Positions 36,487 through 54,419 of a stretch of 64,000 bases of DNA are shown here, one piece after another (the stretch's first letter is position 1; the number at the start of each line of letters is the position of its first letter). Under the pieces are notes generated by a model that saw nothing but the letters and a program-made list of their open reading frames with translations, ran no database searches and was not told the DNA's origin. This DNA comes from Ptychodera flava (lineage: Eukaryota > Hemichordata > Enteropneusta > Ptychoderidae). The DNA is taken from the NCBI RefSeq assembly GCF_041260155.1, contig NC_091932.1, positions 12,767,441-12,831,440 on the forward strand, given 5' to 3'. A program made the translations under genes and the position numbers.

Positions 36487-37550
36487 TGGTAATATACTTC
36501 CGGATGAAAATCGTCTGTATGTCTCTAAATATTGTGAAATTGGGTACACAGATGAAAGATGTAATGGTAGTCTTATGACAATGAAAGCGATATTTATTCT
36601 CATCTTCTTCTCCTTTTTATCTCTCAGTATCGAGTCAATAAAGTTGAGAAAATTGTTCGAGACTGGATATTTAAGAATTTTATCTGCAGAGTTAAACGTA
36701 TCACTGAATATTGAAAAGTTTACTCGAAGGTTGGTTCGTATGTCAGTCTTTCTAATCTCGTTGATCCCCAACTATAGTATTAAATGTAAGGCGGATTCGA
36801 TTTCTACAAAATGCAGTTGACATCATTATACACTCATTAACCCGGCAAATACCGAAATAAACTTGATATTGAATATATCACAATACTTATAAGTTTTCAA
36901 GAGTACAAAAATTCTTTGCGCATGCATTTGCTTAAACGTTGGTGCATTATACAAATTGTACGCACCATGTTTTGTATGTCAAATTCTGGGTAGCGTGTCT
37001 GATATCGATATATGTGGATGTCTGGGTAAATGTTGCAGTTTTGAATACATGTCACTTTTTAAATCCAAAGATTCTTCTTCGATTATTTAAATTTACCAAC
37101 GAGAAACGTAATAGAGGTAGGGATAAGCCGTCTCCTTGCCGATTTCTCCGACTTATCTCTAATACAATTCTGTTTACACGGGACATAGACTATATACAGT
37201 GAGTGAGAAGAGTAACGCTGGGGGCGCCAGTGTGTCCTTCATCCAAAACACCACACTTATGGAGTTCGCGCGCACCCGGAGACTGTCATGTGGGAAAATT
37301 CTGACAGGTCACGTGTATGTGCACTTCCGCATGCTACGCCCTCTGTATGCTCTCTGTATTTACGTATCGTTTATAATCAAATCGGCGAGTAGGGTTCTGG
37401 TTTTTGCGAAGTCTCGCGATCTTGGCGATCGAATACGTAGAAAGAGTGTCGATGAGAGTTCAATTTTTCAAGAGAGGGCCGTAGTAGCACTAGTCTAGTC
37501 GACCCTATTCGTCTGTGCTTCCGACCCAGCTGGACGAATCGGGTATACCC
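34800..37550. other. No gene recognised
   Basis: AT-rich intergenic DNA with a (TA)n run at about 36416-36480. Short frames such as 36273-36578 and 36939-37202 have no recognisable domain. Confidence 0.4.
36416..36480. repeat. (TA)n microsatellite
   Basis: Pure TA run of about 65 bp. Confidence 0.97.
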
Positions 37551-37561
37551 TATGGTAGCGC

Positions 37562-37666
37562 CACAGTTTATCGTAACGTTGCTTGATAGTCGTTCGAGGC
37601 GGGCGGCCGAAGGTCGCCGTTCTCTTTTTTGGAACGACTATCTAAGCAACGTTACGATAACCTGTG
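37562..37666. mobile_element. hAT-like MITE with 8 bp target duplication
   Basis: The ends CACAGTTTATCGTAACGTTG and its near-complement (CACAGGTTATCG when read inward from the right) are inverted repeats. The direct repeat GGTAGCGC flanks both sides (37554-37561 and 37667-37674). An 8 bp target duplication and CA-starting ends fit hAT-type transposition. The centre is GC-rich. Confidence 0.8.
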
Positions 37667-37949
37667 GGTAGCGCCGGTTTGCCAGATCATTATTGACAAA
37701 ACAGTGATGCAAAAATATTTTATGAAGTGTTGTCCGAGCCCTCTTTTACCGCAAAGTGTTACCGTAGAAATGCCTGTGTTACATATTATTCCGATCTGAT
37801 TAAACTTTAATACTTAACTTTATTGCTCAACAACACACTCAAGGACTGGATGAAGCTGCTGCAGGGGAGAAACTAACGTACAAGAAATAAATTTGGCAAG
37901 AGGTAGTTTGTTTTCGTGAGTAAAGATATACATGAACTTTTCTCTATCA

Positions 37950-40897
37950 TTAAAATCAGAAAGCCTGGACTATACAACTAGTGGATGAAAATAGACCATC
38001 TCGATACGTTCTGTATTTTGGACATTCTATAACAAAGTGAAATTCATCCTCAACTAAAGACTTACAAAACTTGCAGAATCTGTCATTTGCAGGAACTTTT
38101 GGAATTGACCTTCTACCCAGTTCTATTTGTAGGTTGTGATCCGAAATTCTTAGTTTTGTCAGCCACCTCCTATAGGTACAAGATCTTATATCTAGCAAGT
38201 AACTTTCAAATTCAATTTTTGTCTTAAATAGCCTGTAAGTTCGGAGCTTATTCCTCTGCATTCCACACTTCCTCGTATCATTATGAATGTTTCTCAGCCA
38301 TGTTTGTTCATACATTTCACAAAACTATCATATACATTATTAACTGTGGAATTGATATTGCAAACACAAGACCATATATCACTCCCACTGTAAGAGTTCA
38401 AAATGCTTTGTATATAATTAGACCAATCTGAATTCAACCTGGACGTATAAGCAGATCTCAGTAAGATGTCATCTGATAAAACTAATCTATGCCAGTATTT
38501 GAGCATGTGCTTTATCACCACAAAGTGAATTGGATATCTACCCAGCTCTCCAACAACACCATCAGATGGTGCATGTTTAGATACTCCTAGGATAAATCTA
38601 TAATAAGATATACTAACATCATTGAGAAAGTTACATTTGTCATTAATTTCATATCCGCATATTTCACAGCCATATGTCATAATAGGAACAAGTAAACTAT
38701 CAAAGAGTGATAATGCAACTTTTACAGAAAGTGAACCATTCTGAAGGCCCTTACGAAGGCTGAAAAGAGCTTTCATTGCCTTCAATTTAAGATTATGAAA
38801 ATTACCTTTGAATCTACCATTGGGGTAATGACAAAACCAAGGTAACAGTACGTTTTCACTAAGTCAAGAGTCACTCCATTGTAAGTGAGTTTAACTCCTT
38901 TAAAAGATGATTACTTTTGTTAAACACAATAACTTTCGTTTTCTTTATGTTAATAGATAATTTCCATTCACGACAAAAACTATGAAGTTTATCTAAGCAG
39001 CTTTGTAAGCCTGTTTCAGATTCTGAAATCAATAAAAGATCATCAGCATACATTAGACAATTGATAAGGAGTTAACTAAGTTTGATAGGACAGTCCTGAC
39101 TGGAACCAAATGTACTGGGAAGATCATTTATAAAAATATTAAACAAAGTTGGACTTAAGTTACACCCTTGCTTAACTCCTAAACTGGAGTAAAATTCTTC
39201 AGTAAAGCAATTGTTACTTTTCACACAATACTTAATGTTGTGGTACATGGACTTAATTAAGCTATAAAAATTACCATTAATGCCATATTTCTGTAATTTC
39301 CAAAGTAAACTTGTACGCCAAACCCTGTCAATGCTTTCTGAAAATCTACAAAACAACAATAAAGGTACCTACGACTGGGACTACAGCTTGACTGATAAAA
39401 TTTCGCATAGATATGTTGATCGATATTAGAACGCAAAACAACAAGATTATCTGCAGTTCTCCTCTTTGCTCTGAAACCAGACTGAAATGGCGAAAGAATA
39501 CCATTGCTATTAAGAAAGTTTAGAAGCCTATTATTCAACACAGAGGTAAACAATTTTGCAAGGCAACTATTTATAGAAATACCTCTGTAATTTGACGGAT
39601 CACATGTATCACCTGATCTGAACACAGGACCAAATATGCTTTTTTCCAAGCATTTGGAAATGTTCCTGATCTGAGGATGACATTGAATAATGAACACAAT
39701 GGAGTAAGTATGGAAGAACCACCATATTTTAGCATTTCATTCAAAATACCATCGACGCCTGGGGATTTCCCTGATTTTAATTTATGCAAAGCCTAAATAT
39801 TTCTAATTCTCTAAATGTGGAATTAAGAATAACGTTCACATCATATCCATTGGCATCTTCCATTTTTGTTAATTCAGATATGATACGTTTAGAAACATTA
39901 TCAGTTTCTTCACAAGAAAATCACCTAACTGCTTAAAATGATAAAACCATTCAGCAGGAGAGATAGACGAGTCGATTTTCTTACAGACATATGACTCCCT
40001 GAAATATCCTTCCACAATTTCCAGTAATCATTATGGTCTTCGGAATAAACCCTTTCTAATTTCCTTAATTGACTCTTTCTGAAAGTTGACCGTTTACATT
40101 TTAACAATTTTTTGTATTCTCTTTTTAGAGTGAAACATCTCCCTCTAATATGTGGATCATTTGGGTAACGATTCAACAATTTACAGCAATCTTTAAGATC
40201 TTTACGAAGTGAAAAACAAGACTTGTCAAACCAAGGCTGGAAACCACGTTTTGATTTGTTCTTTTTCAATTTCGGCGTAACCTTACGTAAACAGCGATCT
40301 GAGACTTTGTGAATAATACCTTCAAATACCTTTACAATATTATCACAAGAATTGGAACTATGACACTCAATATTATAATTTCTAAAGTCTTCTTGAATAG
40401 ATGAACTTTGCAGAGTATTTAAGAAATATTGTTTGAACATGGTTTACACTCTACATCAACTGACTGCTTCACAATATTATTTATATTTATAGAAAAACCT
40501 ATTGGACAATGATCAGAGAAATGTGTAAAAGCATATACTTTGAAATAATCTATAAGGTTCGCCAAATTCTTTGTAACAATACCATAATCTACTGTACTAA
40601 ATCCATTTCCCTTGTAACAAGTTGGTTTTCCATAAAGACCCCCTGCAGTTCTACCATTTAAATCTGTAAGCCGTTTTGAATGCAAAGATCAATCAGTTGT
40701 CTCCCAAAGGAATTACTAAAACTACCATTATCCATTGAAATTCTATTGTGTATAAAGTCAGGAATATAAGAGGCGACAGGAAGAGAATACCGCGTACGCA
40801 TAAGAAGTCGTTGCGGTACTCTATATCTGATTTTAATCAGATTGATATTGTTTATGATGTAATGAAAACATTGTATCTGTTTGAAATCTCGATACAA
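37950..40897 (-). mobile_element. Decayed non-LTR retrotransposon (LINE)
   Basis: Minus-strand frames run in order through an APE-type endonuclease and a reverse transcriptase. About 40419-40685 has FSTVDYGIVT and FSDHCPI (endonuclease SDH motif). 39571-39789 has KLKSGKSPGVDG. 39257-39697 has NYRGISINSCLAKLF and CFVDFQKA. 39072-39359 has GVKQGCNLSPTLFNIFIND. 38871-39053 starts MYADD (catalytic YADD). 37956-38315 ends with a C-x2-C...H-x4-C knuckle (CKFCKSLVEDEFHFVIEC). The frame changes repeatedly, so the copy is dead. The layout fits CR1/L2/Jockey-like LINEs, but I cannot assign a clade. Confidence 0.9.
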
Positions 40898-41450
40898 ATG
40901 TAGGATTATTATCCACCCCTAAGGGGTGGACCATTTGATATCCTGGGGGGGATTAGAAGATTTTTGTGGGGCATTATTTTTTTCCCCACATGTTGACTTT
41001 TTTTTAATGCAGCGATGTTGCCAAATCAATCTGTTTATCATAAATCAACGGACTTCTACATACTTGATTTAGTGTTTCAATGAAACTGTTGTCATGTCAC
41101 TAATAAGAACTTAAACGTGTCAATTGTAAAGTTTTAATACAGTATTTTGAATGAACTGTGAATGTACGCCATTCTTTTTATGCACAACAACATGTCCAGA
41201 ACTGTTGTAAGAAAAATGTGATTGTGATATATTAGTGCATGTTGCTTTCTAATACTGAATTCTCATGGAAGAAACATACATTGTCAGGAACTTGCCATGC
41301 TTTTCATATGAACTGTAGATTTCATAATGATTAGTACACTTGGCAAAACAGACATTCAATTTACAGACATCAAGATATTTCTGACATATATCTCTGATAT
41401 ATTGATGTATACTGCGCCAGGGGGCGCCAAAATATTAAACATCCAGATAT

Positions 41451-41455
<5 letters not shown>

Positions 41456-41541
<86 letters not shown>
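41456..41541. repeat. (TA)n microsatellite
   Basis: TA run with a small TATTATATAAT irregularity, left of the long palindrome. Confidence 0.97.
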
Positions 41542-41543
<2 letters not shown>

Positions 41544-41599
41544 TTGTTTAGTTCAAGATCAGCTGGAGTAGAGTGCTCAATACTAGAGTAGAGCTAAAT

Positions 41600-41909
<310 letters not shown>

Positions 41910-43049
41910 GATGTATGAAAGTCATGCAGCTGAAGGGCATGCTGAAAAATTTTGTTTGATATTTTAAAGAAATGCGCCTGAAGGGCGTGCCGAAAAATTT
42001 TAACATACATATATCTCAGATATGTGTATGTCTGATATATTAACGTTTTGCACTAGGACGGGGCTGTGAAAATATATCTCATTATCGTTAAAGTTACGCG
42101 CCGAATATGAAATTGAATGATGAAATTCATGGCTAGCATGATGCATTTGATGCATTTTAGGCAAGTATGAGCCCGCGTCGAACTTTAAAAACACACTGAC
42201 CCCCCTAATTGGACATTTCAAAATAGGTGACACCATAACCAAAGTAAAAACACAGGGTCACCCCATGAATCAAATGGCCTCCCTGGCCAAGAACTGACCA
42301 GTCCCTCATTCCCGCTAATTTTTAAAAGTATCTTTTCCGAATTATCATAACCAAGCCCTCCCCCAGTACTGGTATATATTTGGTCACACTGAGAAATGTT
42401 ACACCTTAATTCCAATTCAATACAGTTATTTTTACCATAGTAATGAAAAGATACTGGGCCATGCCCCAAATGAAATTGGAAAATTGGACATTTGGTATAT
42501 TGTAAATTGAAAAAAACAGAAATGTGCATTGTTGTTAATAGAGTTTGTCAGAGGGAAATTTGAATGCCCGCAAAGCGCCATCCTCAGTATACACACCTAT
42601 ACATATACATACCTGTTTCCTACGTTCCAATGTCAGCCCAAGATTTTAAATTTAGAAATAGGCCTAAAAGCTAATAATCAAGATGATAAAACCATTTGAA
42701 AATTGAAATTAGTTCCATTTTGATTTTATTTTTTGAAAATGTAAATTGGTTTATTGGTTGGCCAAATATGCCAAGGATTATAATACTTGACGATGACAGT
42801 TTTGTTTTAACATCTTCTGAAATTCTGTCATTTGACTTGTCAGTGCAATCTGTCCATGTCGGAATCATAACAGAGAACAAACTTATTTATTAGTCAACAC
42901 ACAAGAGATGATATGCATGTATCTACAGAGTGTGTTCACTTATCTAAAATCATCTAAGGCAGAATTATTTCCCCTTGTATCTGCTGGAAAAAAACTTTTT
43001 CTAAAATCTTCCAGACCCCTCCCCCCGGATATCAAATGGTCCACCCCTA

Positions 43050-46860
<3,811 letters not shown>

Positions 46861-46865
46861 TCAGC

Positions 46866-47150
46866 TAACTATTTCTTCATGTGGGGGAAGAGATGAAAGT
46901 CTGAGGGTGCTAGGTCAGGAGAGTATGGTGGCACGTAGAATGAGTTTGAAGCCGCAGTCATGCACTGTTGCCATGTCAATGACTGACTTGTGAGGTGGAG
47001 CATTGTCCAGATGGAACAAGACACCTTTTCTCAACTTTCCCTCGTCGTATTTTTGTCAGCCTCCCGAAACTCCCTCAACAGGTTAGAATAGTTCTCTCCA
47101 TTGATATTTTGTCCCTTTTCTAGGTTGTCATCTGAAGAGTTGAAATATAT
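46866..47150 (-). mobile_element. Mariner-type transposase remnant
   Basis: On the minus strand, KGVLFHLDNAPPHKSVIDMA is followed, after a one-base frame change, by PPYSPDLAPSDFHLFPHMK. These are the mariner DD34D region and its downstream signature. Upstream traces (LEKGQNINGENYSNLLREF) also fit. No ends or intact frame are visible. Confidence 0.85.
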
Positions 47151-47744
47151 TCAAACCAAGCTTCATTGATCTGGCATTGCTCCTTCATAGTTAGGCTCAA
47201 AACTTTTCACCCAACCCTAATATGTGCAAAATCTCTATTACTATACAAAGCTAATGTCTGCATCTTCAGGCTTATGCCTTTCCTTCTTGACACAAGACAA
47301 CTGCTTCTTTGCAAAGTACCTCGTCTACATAGTCAACTGCAAATCTGAGTACAAAAAGAAAAACATAGCAAGACAACTTAATATACCTGTGTAGTGTTTT
47401 GCAACAATGAAAATCTGATGTTTTGACGGGGGATGGTAAGAGGTGTTAAAGTGTATGATAAAATGCATTATGACTTTCTCAAATCAATGTCTCTTCAAAA
47501 TACTCTTACAACACATCAGCTGTTCAGGAAATATGTTTAGTGAGTGCATAATAGACTAAGTTACATCATCATTATTTCTTATTGCTCACAGAATTTAAAA
47601 TGGAACTGAATGTTAAAATTCCCATTATTTTGATATCTAAATGATTGCTGTGAGTATTGTTACAAGAGATTCATGCACTGTTTGTGAAAGTTTTGGTATA
47701 AGTGGCAAGGATGATGGTCATTATGAGGTTTTATGTGGTATGAG

Positions 47745-50700
47745 AGAGACTCCATTCCCACGTGACAGGTGTATGACTCCGACCCAGGGCCAAATAGCAA
47801 TACAGATAAAATTCCAATGTCATTGCTCAAACTGGTTTTGAATAGCTCATAAAAACATAAAATGAAGGAGAAAATTGATGAGTTACAACATTATAGTGTT
47901 TGGAGAAGTGTTGAGAGTCTCCATTCCCATGTGACAGGTGTGTGACTCCCAAAGGTCTAAATTACAAGTGATACCAGAAAATGAAAATGTTATAATTAAA
48001 ATGGGTTCAGAATAGGTGAGGAAAACTTAAAAGATAGGAGAAGATGTGTCAGACACAAAAGATTGTGGTTGGAGCTGTGTTGAGAAACTCTCCATTCCCA
48101 CGTGACAGGTGTGTGACTCCCAAAGGTCTAAATTACAAGTGATAGAACAAAATTCAAGTGTAATATAAAAAAGGGTTTCAAATACGTCAGGAAAACTTAA
48201 AAGATAGGAGAAGATGTGTCAGACACAAAAGATTGTGGTTGGAGCTGTGTTGAGAAACTCTCCATTCCCACCTGACAGGTGTGTGACTCCCAAAGGTCTA
48301 AATTACAAGTGATAGAACAAAATTCAAGTGCAATAATAAAAAGGGTTTAGAATAGGTCAGGAAAACTTAAAAGGTAGGAGAAGATGTGTCAGACACACAT
48401 ACTGTGGTTGGGTCTGTGTTGAGAAACTCTCCATTCCCACCTGACAGGTGTGTGACTCCCAAAGGTCTAAATTACAAGTGATACCAGAAAATGAAAATGT
48501 TATAATTAAAATGCGTTCACAATAGGTGAGGAAAACTTAAAAGATAGGAAAGATGTGTCTGCAGACACAAAATATTGTGGTTGGAGCTGTGTTGAGAAAC
48601 TCTCCATTCCCACCTGACAGGTGTGTGACTCCCAAAGGTCTAAATTACAGTGATAGAACAAAATTCAAATGCAATAATAAAAAAGGGTTTAGAATAGGTC
48701 AGGAAACTTAAAAGGATAGGAAAGATGTGTCAGACACAACAATACTGTGGTTGGAGCTGTGTTGAGAAACTCTCCATTCCCACCTGACAGGTGTGTGACT
48801 CCCAAAGGTCTAAATTACAAGTGATACCAGAAAATAAATTGTAATAATTAAAAAGGATTCAGATAGGTGAGGAAAACTTAAAAGATAGGAGAAGATGTGT
48901 CAGACACACAATATTGTGGTTGGGTCTGTGTTGAGAAACTTTCCATTCCCACCTGACAGGTGTGTGACTCCCAAAGGTCTAAATTACAAGTGATACCAGA
49001 AAATAAAATTGTAATAATTAAAAAGGATTCAGAATAGGTGAAGAAAAACTTAAAAGATAGGAGAAGATGTGTCAGACACAAAATATTGTGGTTGGGCTGT
49101 GTTGAGAAACTCTCCATTCCCACCTGACAGGTATGTGACTCCCAAAGGTCTAAATTACAAGTGATAGAACAAAATTCAAATGTAATAATAAAAAGGGTTT
49201 CAAATAGTCAGGAAAACTTAAAGATAGGAAAGATGTGTCAGACACAAAATATTGTGGTTGGAGCTGTGTTGAGAAACTCTCCATTCCCACCTGACAGGTG
49301 TGTGACTCCCAAAGGTCTAAATTACAAGTGATAGAACAAAATTCAAGTGCAATAATAAAAAAGGGTTTAGAATAGGTCAGGAAAACTTAAAAGATAGGAG
49401 AAGATGTGTCAGACACACAATATTGTGTTGGGTCTGTGTTGAGAAACTCTCCATTCCCACCTGACAGGTGTGTGACTCCCAAAGGTCTAAATTACAAGTG
49501 ATACCAGAAAATAAAATTGTAATAATTAAAAAGGGTTCAGAATAGGTGAGGAAAACTTAAAAGATAGGAGAAGATGTGTCAGACACACAATATTGTGGTT
49601 GGAGCTGTGTTGAGAAACTCTCCATTCCCACCTGACAGGTGTGTGACTCCCAAAGGTCTAAATTACAAGTGATACCAGAAAATAAAATTGTAATAATTAA
49701 AAAGGGTTCAGAATAGGTGAGGAAAACTTAAAAGATAGGAGAAGATGTGTCAGACACACAATATTGTGGTTGGAGCTGTGTTGAAAAACTCTCCATTCCC
49801 ACCTGACAGGTGTGTGACTCCCAAAGGTCTAAATTACAAGTAAACCAGAAAATAAAATTGTAATAATTAAAAGGGTTCAGAATAGGTGAGGAAATTTAAA
49901 AGATAGGAGAAGATGTGTCAGACACACAATATTGTGGTTGGGTCTGGTTGAGAAACTCTCCATTCCCACCTGACAGGTGTGTGACTCCCAAAGGTCTAAA
50001 TTACAAGTGATAGAACAAATTCAAGTGCAATATAAAAAAGGGTTTCAAATAGGTCAGGAAAACTTAAAAGATAGGAGAAGATGTGTCAGACACAAAATAT
50101 TGTGGTTGAGCTGTGTTGAGAAACTCTCCATTCCCACCTGACAGGTGTGTGACTCCCAAAGGTCTAAATTACAAGTGATACCAGAAAATAAAATTGTTAT
50201 AATTAAAAAGGGTTCAGAATAGGTGAGGAAAACTTAAAAGATAGGAGAAGATGTGTCAGACACAAAATATTGTGGTTGGAGCTGTGTTGAGAAACTCTCC
50301 ATTCCCACGTGACAGGTGTGTGACTCCCAAAGGTCTAAATTACAAGTGATACCAGAAAATAAAATTGTAATAATTAAAAAGGATTCAGAATAGGTGAGGA
50401 AAACTTAAAAGATAGGAGAAGATGTGTCAGACACAAAAAATTGTGGTTGGAGCTGTGTTGAGAAACTCTCCATTCCCACATGACAGGTGTGTGACTCCCA
50501 AAGGTCTAAATTACAAGTGATAGAACAAAATTCAAGTGCAATAATAAAAAAGGGTTTCAAATAGTCAGGAAACTCAAAAGAATTAAAGATGTGTCAGACA
50601 CAAAATATTGTGGTTGGAGCTGTGTTGAAAACTCTCCATTCCCACATGACAGGTGTGTGACTCCCAAAGGTCTAAATTACAAGTGATAGAACAAAATTCA

Positions 50701-53700
50701 AGTGCAATAAATTAAAGGGGTTGAGAATAGGTCAGGAAAACTTAAAAGTAGGAGAAGATGTGTCAGACACAAATATTGTGGTTGGAGCTGTGTTGAGAAA
50801 CTCTCCATTCCACCTGACAGGTGTGTGACTCCCAAAGGTCTAAATTACAAGTGATACCACAAAATAAAATTGTAATAATTAAAAAGGGTTCAGAATAGGT
50901 GAGGAAAACTTAAAAGATAGGAGAAGATGTGTCAGACACACAATATTGTGGTTGGACTGTCTTGTTGAGAACTCTCCATTCCCACATGACAGGTGTGTGA
51001 CTCCCAAAGGTCTAAATTACAAGTGATACCACAAAATGAAAATGTTATAATTAAAATGGGTTCAGAATAGGTGAGAAAAGTTAAAAGAAAGGAGAAGATG
51101 TGTCAGACACACAATATTGTGGTTGGGTCTGTGTTGAGAAACTCTCCATTCCCACGTGACAGGTGTGTGACTCCCAAAGGTCTAAATTACAAGTTAAAGA
51201 ACAAATTCACATGCAATAATTAAAAAGGGTTGAGAATAGGTCAGGAAACATTAAAGATATGAGAAGATGTGTCAGACACAACATATGGGGGTTGGAGCTG
51301 TGTTGAAAAACTCTCCATTCCCACGTGACAGGTGTGCTGACTCCCAAAGGTCTAAATTACAAGTAAACAACGAAATTCACATGCAATAATTAAAAAGGGT
51401 TGAGAATAGGTCAGGAAACATAAAAGATATGAGAAGATGTGTCAGACACAAAATATTGTGGTTGGAGCTGTGTTGAGAAACTCTCCATTCCCACGTGACA
51501 GGTGTGTGACTCCCAAAGGTCTAAATTACAAGTTAAACAACAAAATTGAAATGTGATAATTTAAAGGGGTTGAGAATAGGTCAGGAAAACTTAAAGATAG
51601 GAAAGATGTGTCAGACACAAAATATTGTGGTTGGAGCTGTGTTGAGAAACTCTCCATTCCCACGTGACAGGTGTGGGACTCCCAAAAGGTCTAACTTACA
51701 AGTTAAACAACAAAATTCACATGCAATAATTAAAAAGGGTTGAGAATAGGTCAGGAAACCTTAAAGATTTAGAGAAGATGGTTAGACACAAAATATGGTG
51801 GTTGGAGCTGTGTTGAGAAACTCTCCATTCCCAGTGACAGGTGAGTGACTCCCAAAGGTGTAAATTACAAGTGATAGAACAAAATTCAAAGTAATAGTTG
51901 AAAGGGGTTCAGAATAGGTGAGGAAAAATTAAAAGATAGGAGAAGATGTGTCAGCAGATAAGATTGTGGTTGGAGCTGAGTTAAGAAACTCTCCATTCCC
52001 ACGTGACAGGTGAGTGACTCCCAAAGGTGTAAATTACAAGTGATAGAACAAAATTCAAATGTAATAATTGAAAGGGGTTCAGAATAGGTGAGGAAAAATT
52101 AAAAGATAGGAGAAGATGTGTCAGACACAAAAGATTGTGGTTGGAGCTGAGTTAAGAAAGTCTCCATTCCCACGTGACAGGTGAGTGACTCCCAAAGGTG
52201 TAAATTACAAGTGATAGAACAAAATTCAAATGTAATAATTGAAAGGGGTTCAGAATAGGTGAGGAAAAATTAAAAGATAGAACAAGATGTGTCAGCACAT
52301 AAGATTGTGGTTGGAGCTGAGTTAAGAAACTCTCCATTCCCACGTGACAGGTGTGTGACTCCCAAAGGTCTAAATACAAGTGATAGAACAAAATTCAAAG
52401 ATACAAAAATGAAAATGTAAAAATAAAAGGGTTCAGAATAGGTGAGGAAAACTTAAAAGATAGGAGAAGATGTGTCAGACACAAAAGATTGTGGTTGGAG
52501 CTGAGTTAAGAAAGTCTCCATTCCCACGTGACAGGTGTGTGACTCCCAAAGGTGTAAATTACAAGTGATAGAACAAAATTCAAATGTAATAATTGAAAGG
52601 GGTTCAGAATAGGTGAGGAAAAATTAAAAGATAGAACAAGATGTGTCAGCAGATAAGATTGTGGTTGGAGCTGAGTTAAGAAACTCTCCATTCCCACGTG
52701 ACAGGTGTGTGACTCCCAAAGATGTAAATTACAAGTTATAGAACAAAATTCCAATGTAATAATTGAAAGCGGTTCAGAATAGGTTAGGACAAAATAAAAG
52801 ATAGGAGATGTGTCAGACACAAAAGATTGTGGTTGGAGCTCAGTTAAGAAAGTCTCCATTCCCACGTGACAGGTGTGTGACTCCCAAAGGTGTAAATTAC
52901 AAGTGATAGAACAAAATTCAAATGAAATAATTGAAAGGGGTTCAGAATAGGTGAGGAAAAATTAAAAGATAGGAGAAGATGTGTCAGACACAAAAGATTA
53001 TGGTTGGAGCTGAGTTAAGAAACTCTCCATTCCCACATGACAGGTGAGTGACTCCCAAAGGTGTAAATTATAAGTGATAGAACAAAATTCAAATGTAATA
53101 AATTGAAAGGGATTCTGAATAGGTGAGGAAAAATTAAAAGATAGGAGAAGATGTGTTCAGACACAAAAGATTGTGGTTGGAGCTGAGTTAAGAAACTCCA
53201 TTCCCACGTGACAGGTGTGTGACTCCCAAAGGTCGAAATTACAAGTGATAGAACAAAATTCAAATGTAATAATTGAAAGGGGTTGAGAATAGGTCAGGAA
53301 AAATTAAAAGATAGAACAAGATGTGTCAGCAGATAAGATTGTGGTTGGAGCTGAGTTAAGAAACTCTCTATTCCCACGTGACAGGTGTGTGACTCCCAAA
53401 GATGTAAATTACAAGTGATAGAACAAAATTCAATGTAATAATTGAAAGCGGTTCAGAATAGGTTAGGACAAAATAAAGATAGGAGATGTGTCAGACACAA
53501 AAGATTGTGGTTGGAGCTGAGTTAAGAAAGTCTCCATTCCCACGTGACAGGTGTGTGACTCCCAAAGGTGTAAATTACAAGTGATAGAACAAAATTCAAA
53601 TGTAATAATTGAAAGGGGTTCAGAATAGGTGAGGAGAGTTTAAAAGATAGGAGAAGATGTGTCAGACACAAAAGATTGTGGTTGGAGCTGAGTTAAGAAA

Positions 53701-54400
53701 CTCTCCATTCCCACGTGACAGGTGAGTGACTCCCAAAGGTGTAAATTACAAGTGATAGAACAAAATTCAAATGTAATAATTGAAAGGGGTTCAGAATAGG
53801 TGAGGAAAAATTAAAAGATAGGAGAAGATGTGTCAGACACAAAAGATTGTGGTTGGAGCTGAGTTAAGAAAGTCTCCATTCCCACGTGACAGGTGTGTGA
53901 CTCCCAAAGGTCTAAACTACAAGTGATAGAACAAAATTCAAATATAATAATTAAAAGGGGCTCAGAATAGGTGAAGAAAATTAAAAGATAGGAGAACAAG
54001 TGTCAGACACAAAAGATTGTGGTTGGAGCTGAGTTAAGAAACTCTCCATTCCCACGTGACAGGTGTGTGACTCCCAAAGGTCTAAGTTCCAAGTGATAGA
54101 ACAAAATTCAAATGTAATAATTAAAATGGGTTCAGAATAGATGATTATTTAAAAGATAGAGAAAGATGTGTCAGACACTCAATATAGTGGTTTGGTCTGT
54201 GTTGAGAAACTCTCCATTCCACGTGACAGGTGTTTGACTCCCAAAAAGGTCTAAATTACAATGGCAACAACAAAATGCAAGTGTAATAATTAAAAAGGGT
54301 TTTGAATAGGTAAGGAAAGGTTAAAATATACGAGAAGATATGTAAAACAAACAATACAGGGGTTGGAGCTGTGTTGAGAAACTCTCTATTCCCATATGAG
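47745..54400. repeat. Satellite array, about 170 bp monomer, about 39 copies
   Basis: Each unit contains CTCCATTCCCAC, a TGACAGGTGTGTGACTCCCA box, TAAATTACAAGTGATA and GAAGATGTGTCAGACAC. I located the CTCCCAAAGG landmark at about 170 bp steps from 47951 to 54238. Units at both ends are diverged. Two half-unit types alternate irregularly (GATACCAGAAAATAAAATTG versus GATAGAACAAAATTCAA). Short frames inside are by-products. Confidence 0.96.
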
Positions 54401-54419
54401 AGACAGCCGCATGAAAATT

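Noticed and set aside
48878..53999. Short minus-strand frames repeating LDLWESHTCHVGMESF
   Set aside because: By-product of the 170 bp satellite; broken at every unit by indels.
47745..54400. CRISPR-like array
   Set aside because: The whole unit is repeated with no unique spacers; this is a eukaryotic satellite.
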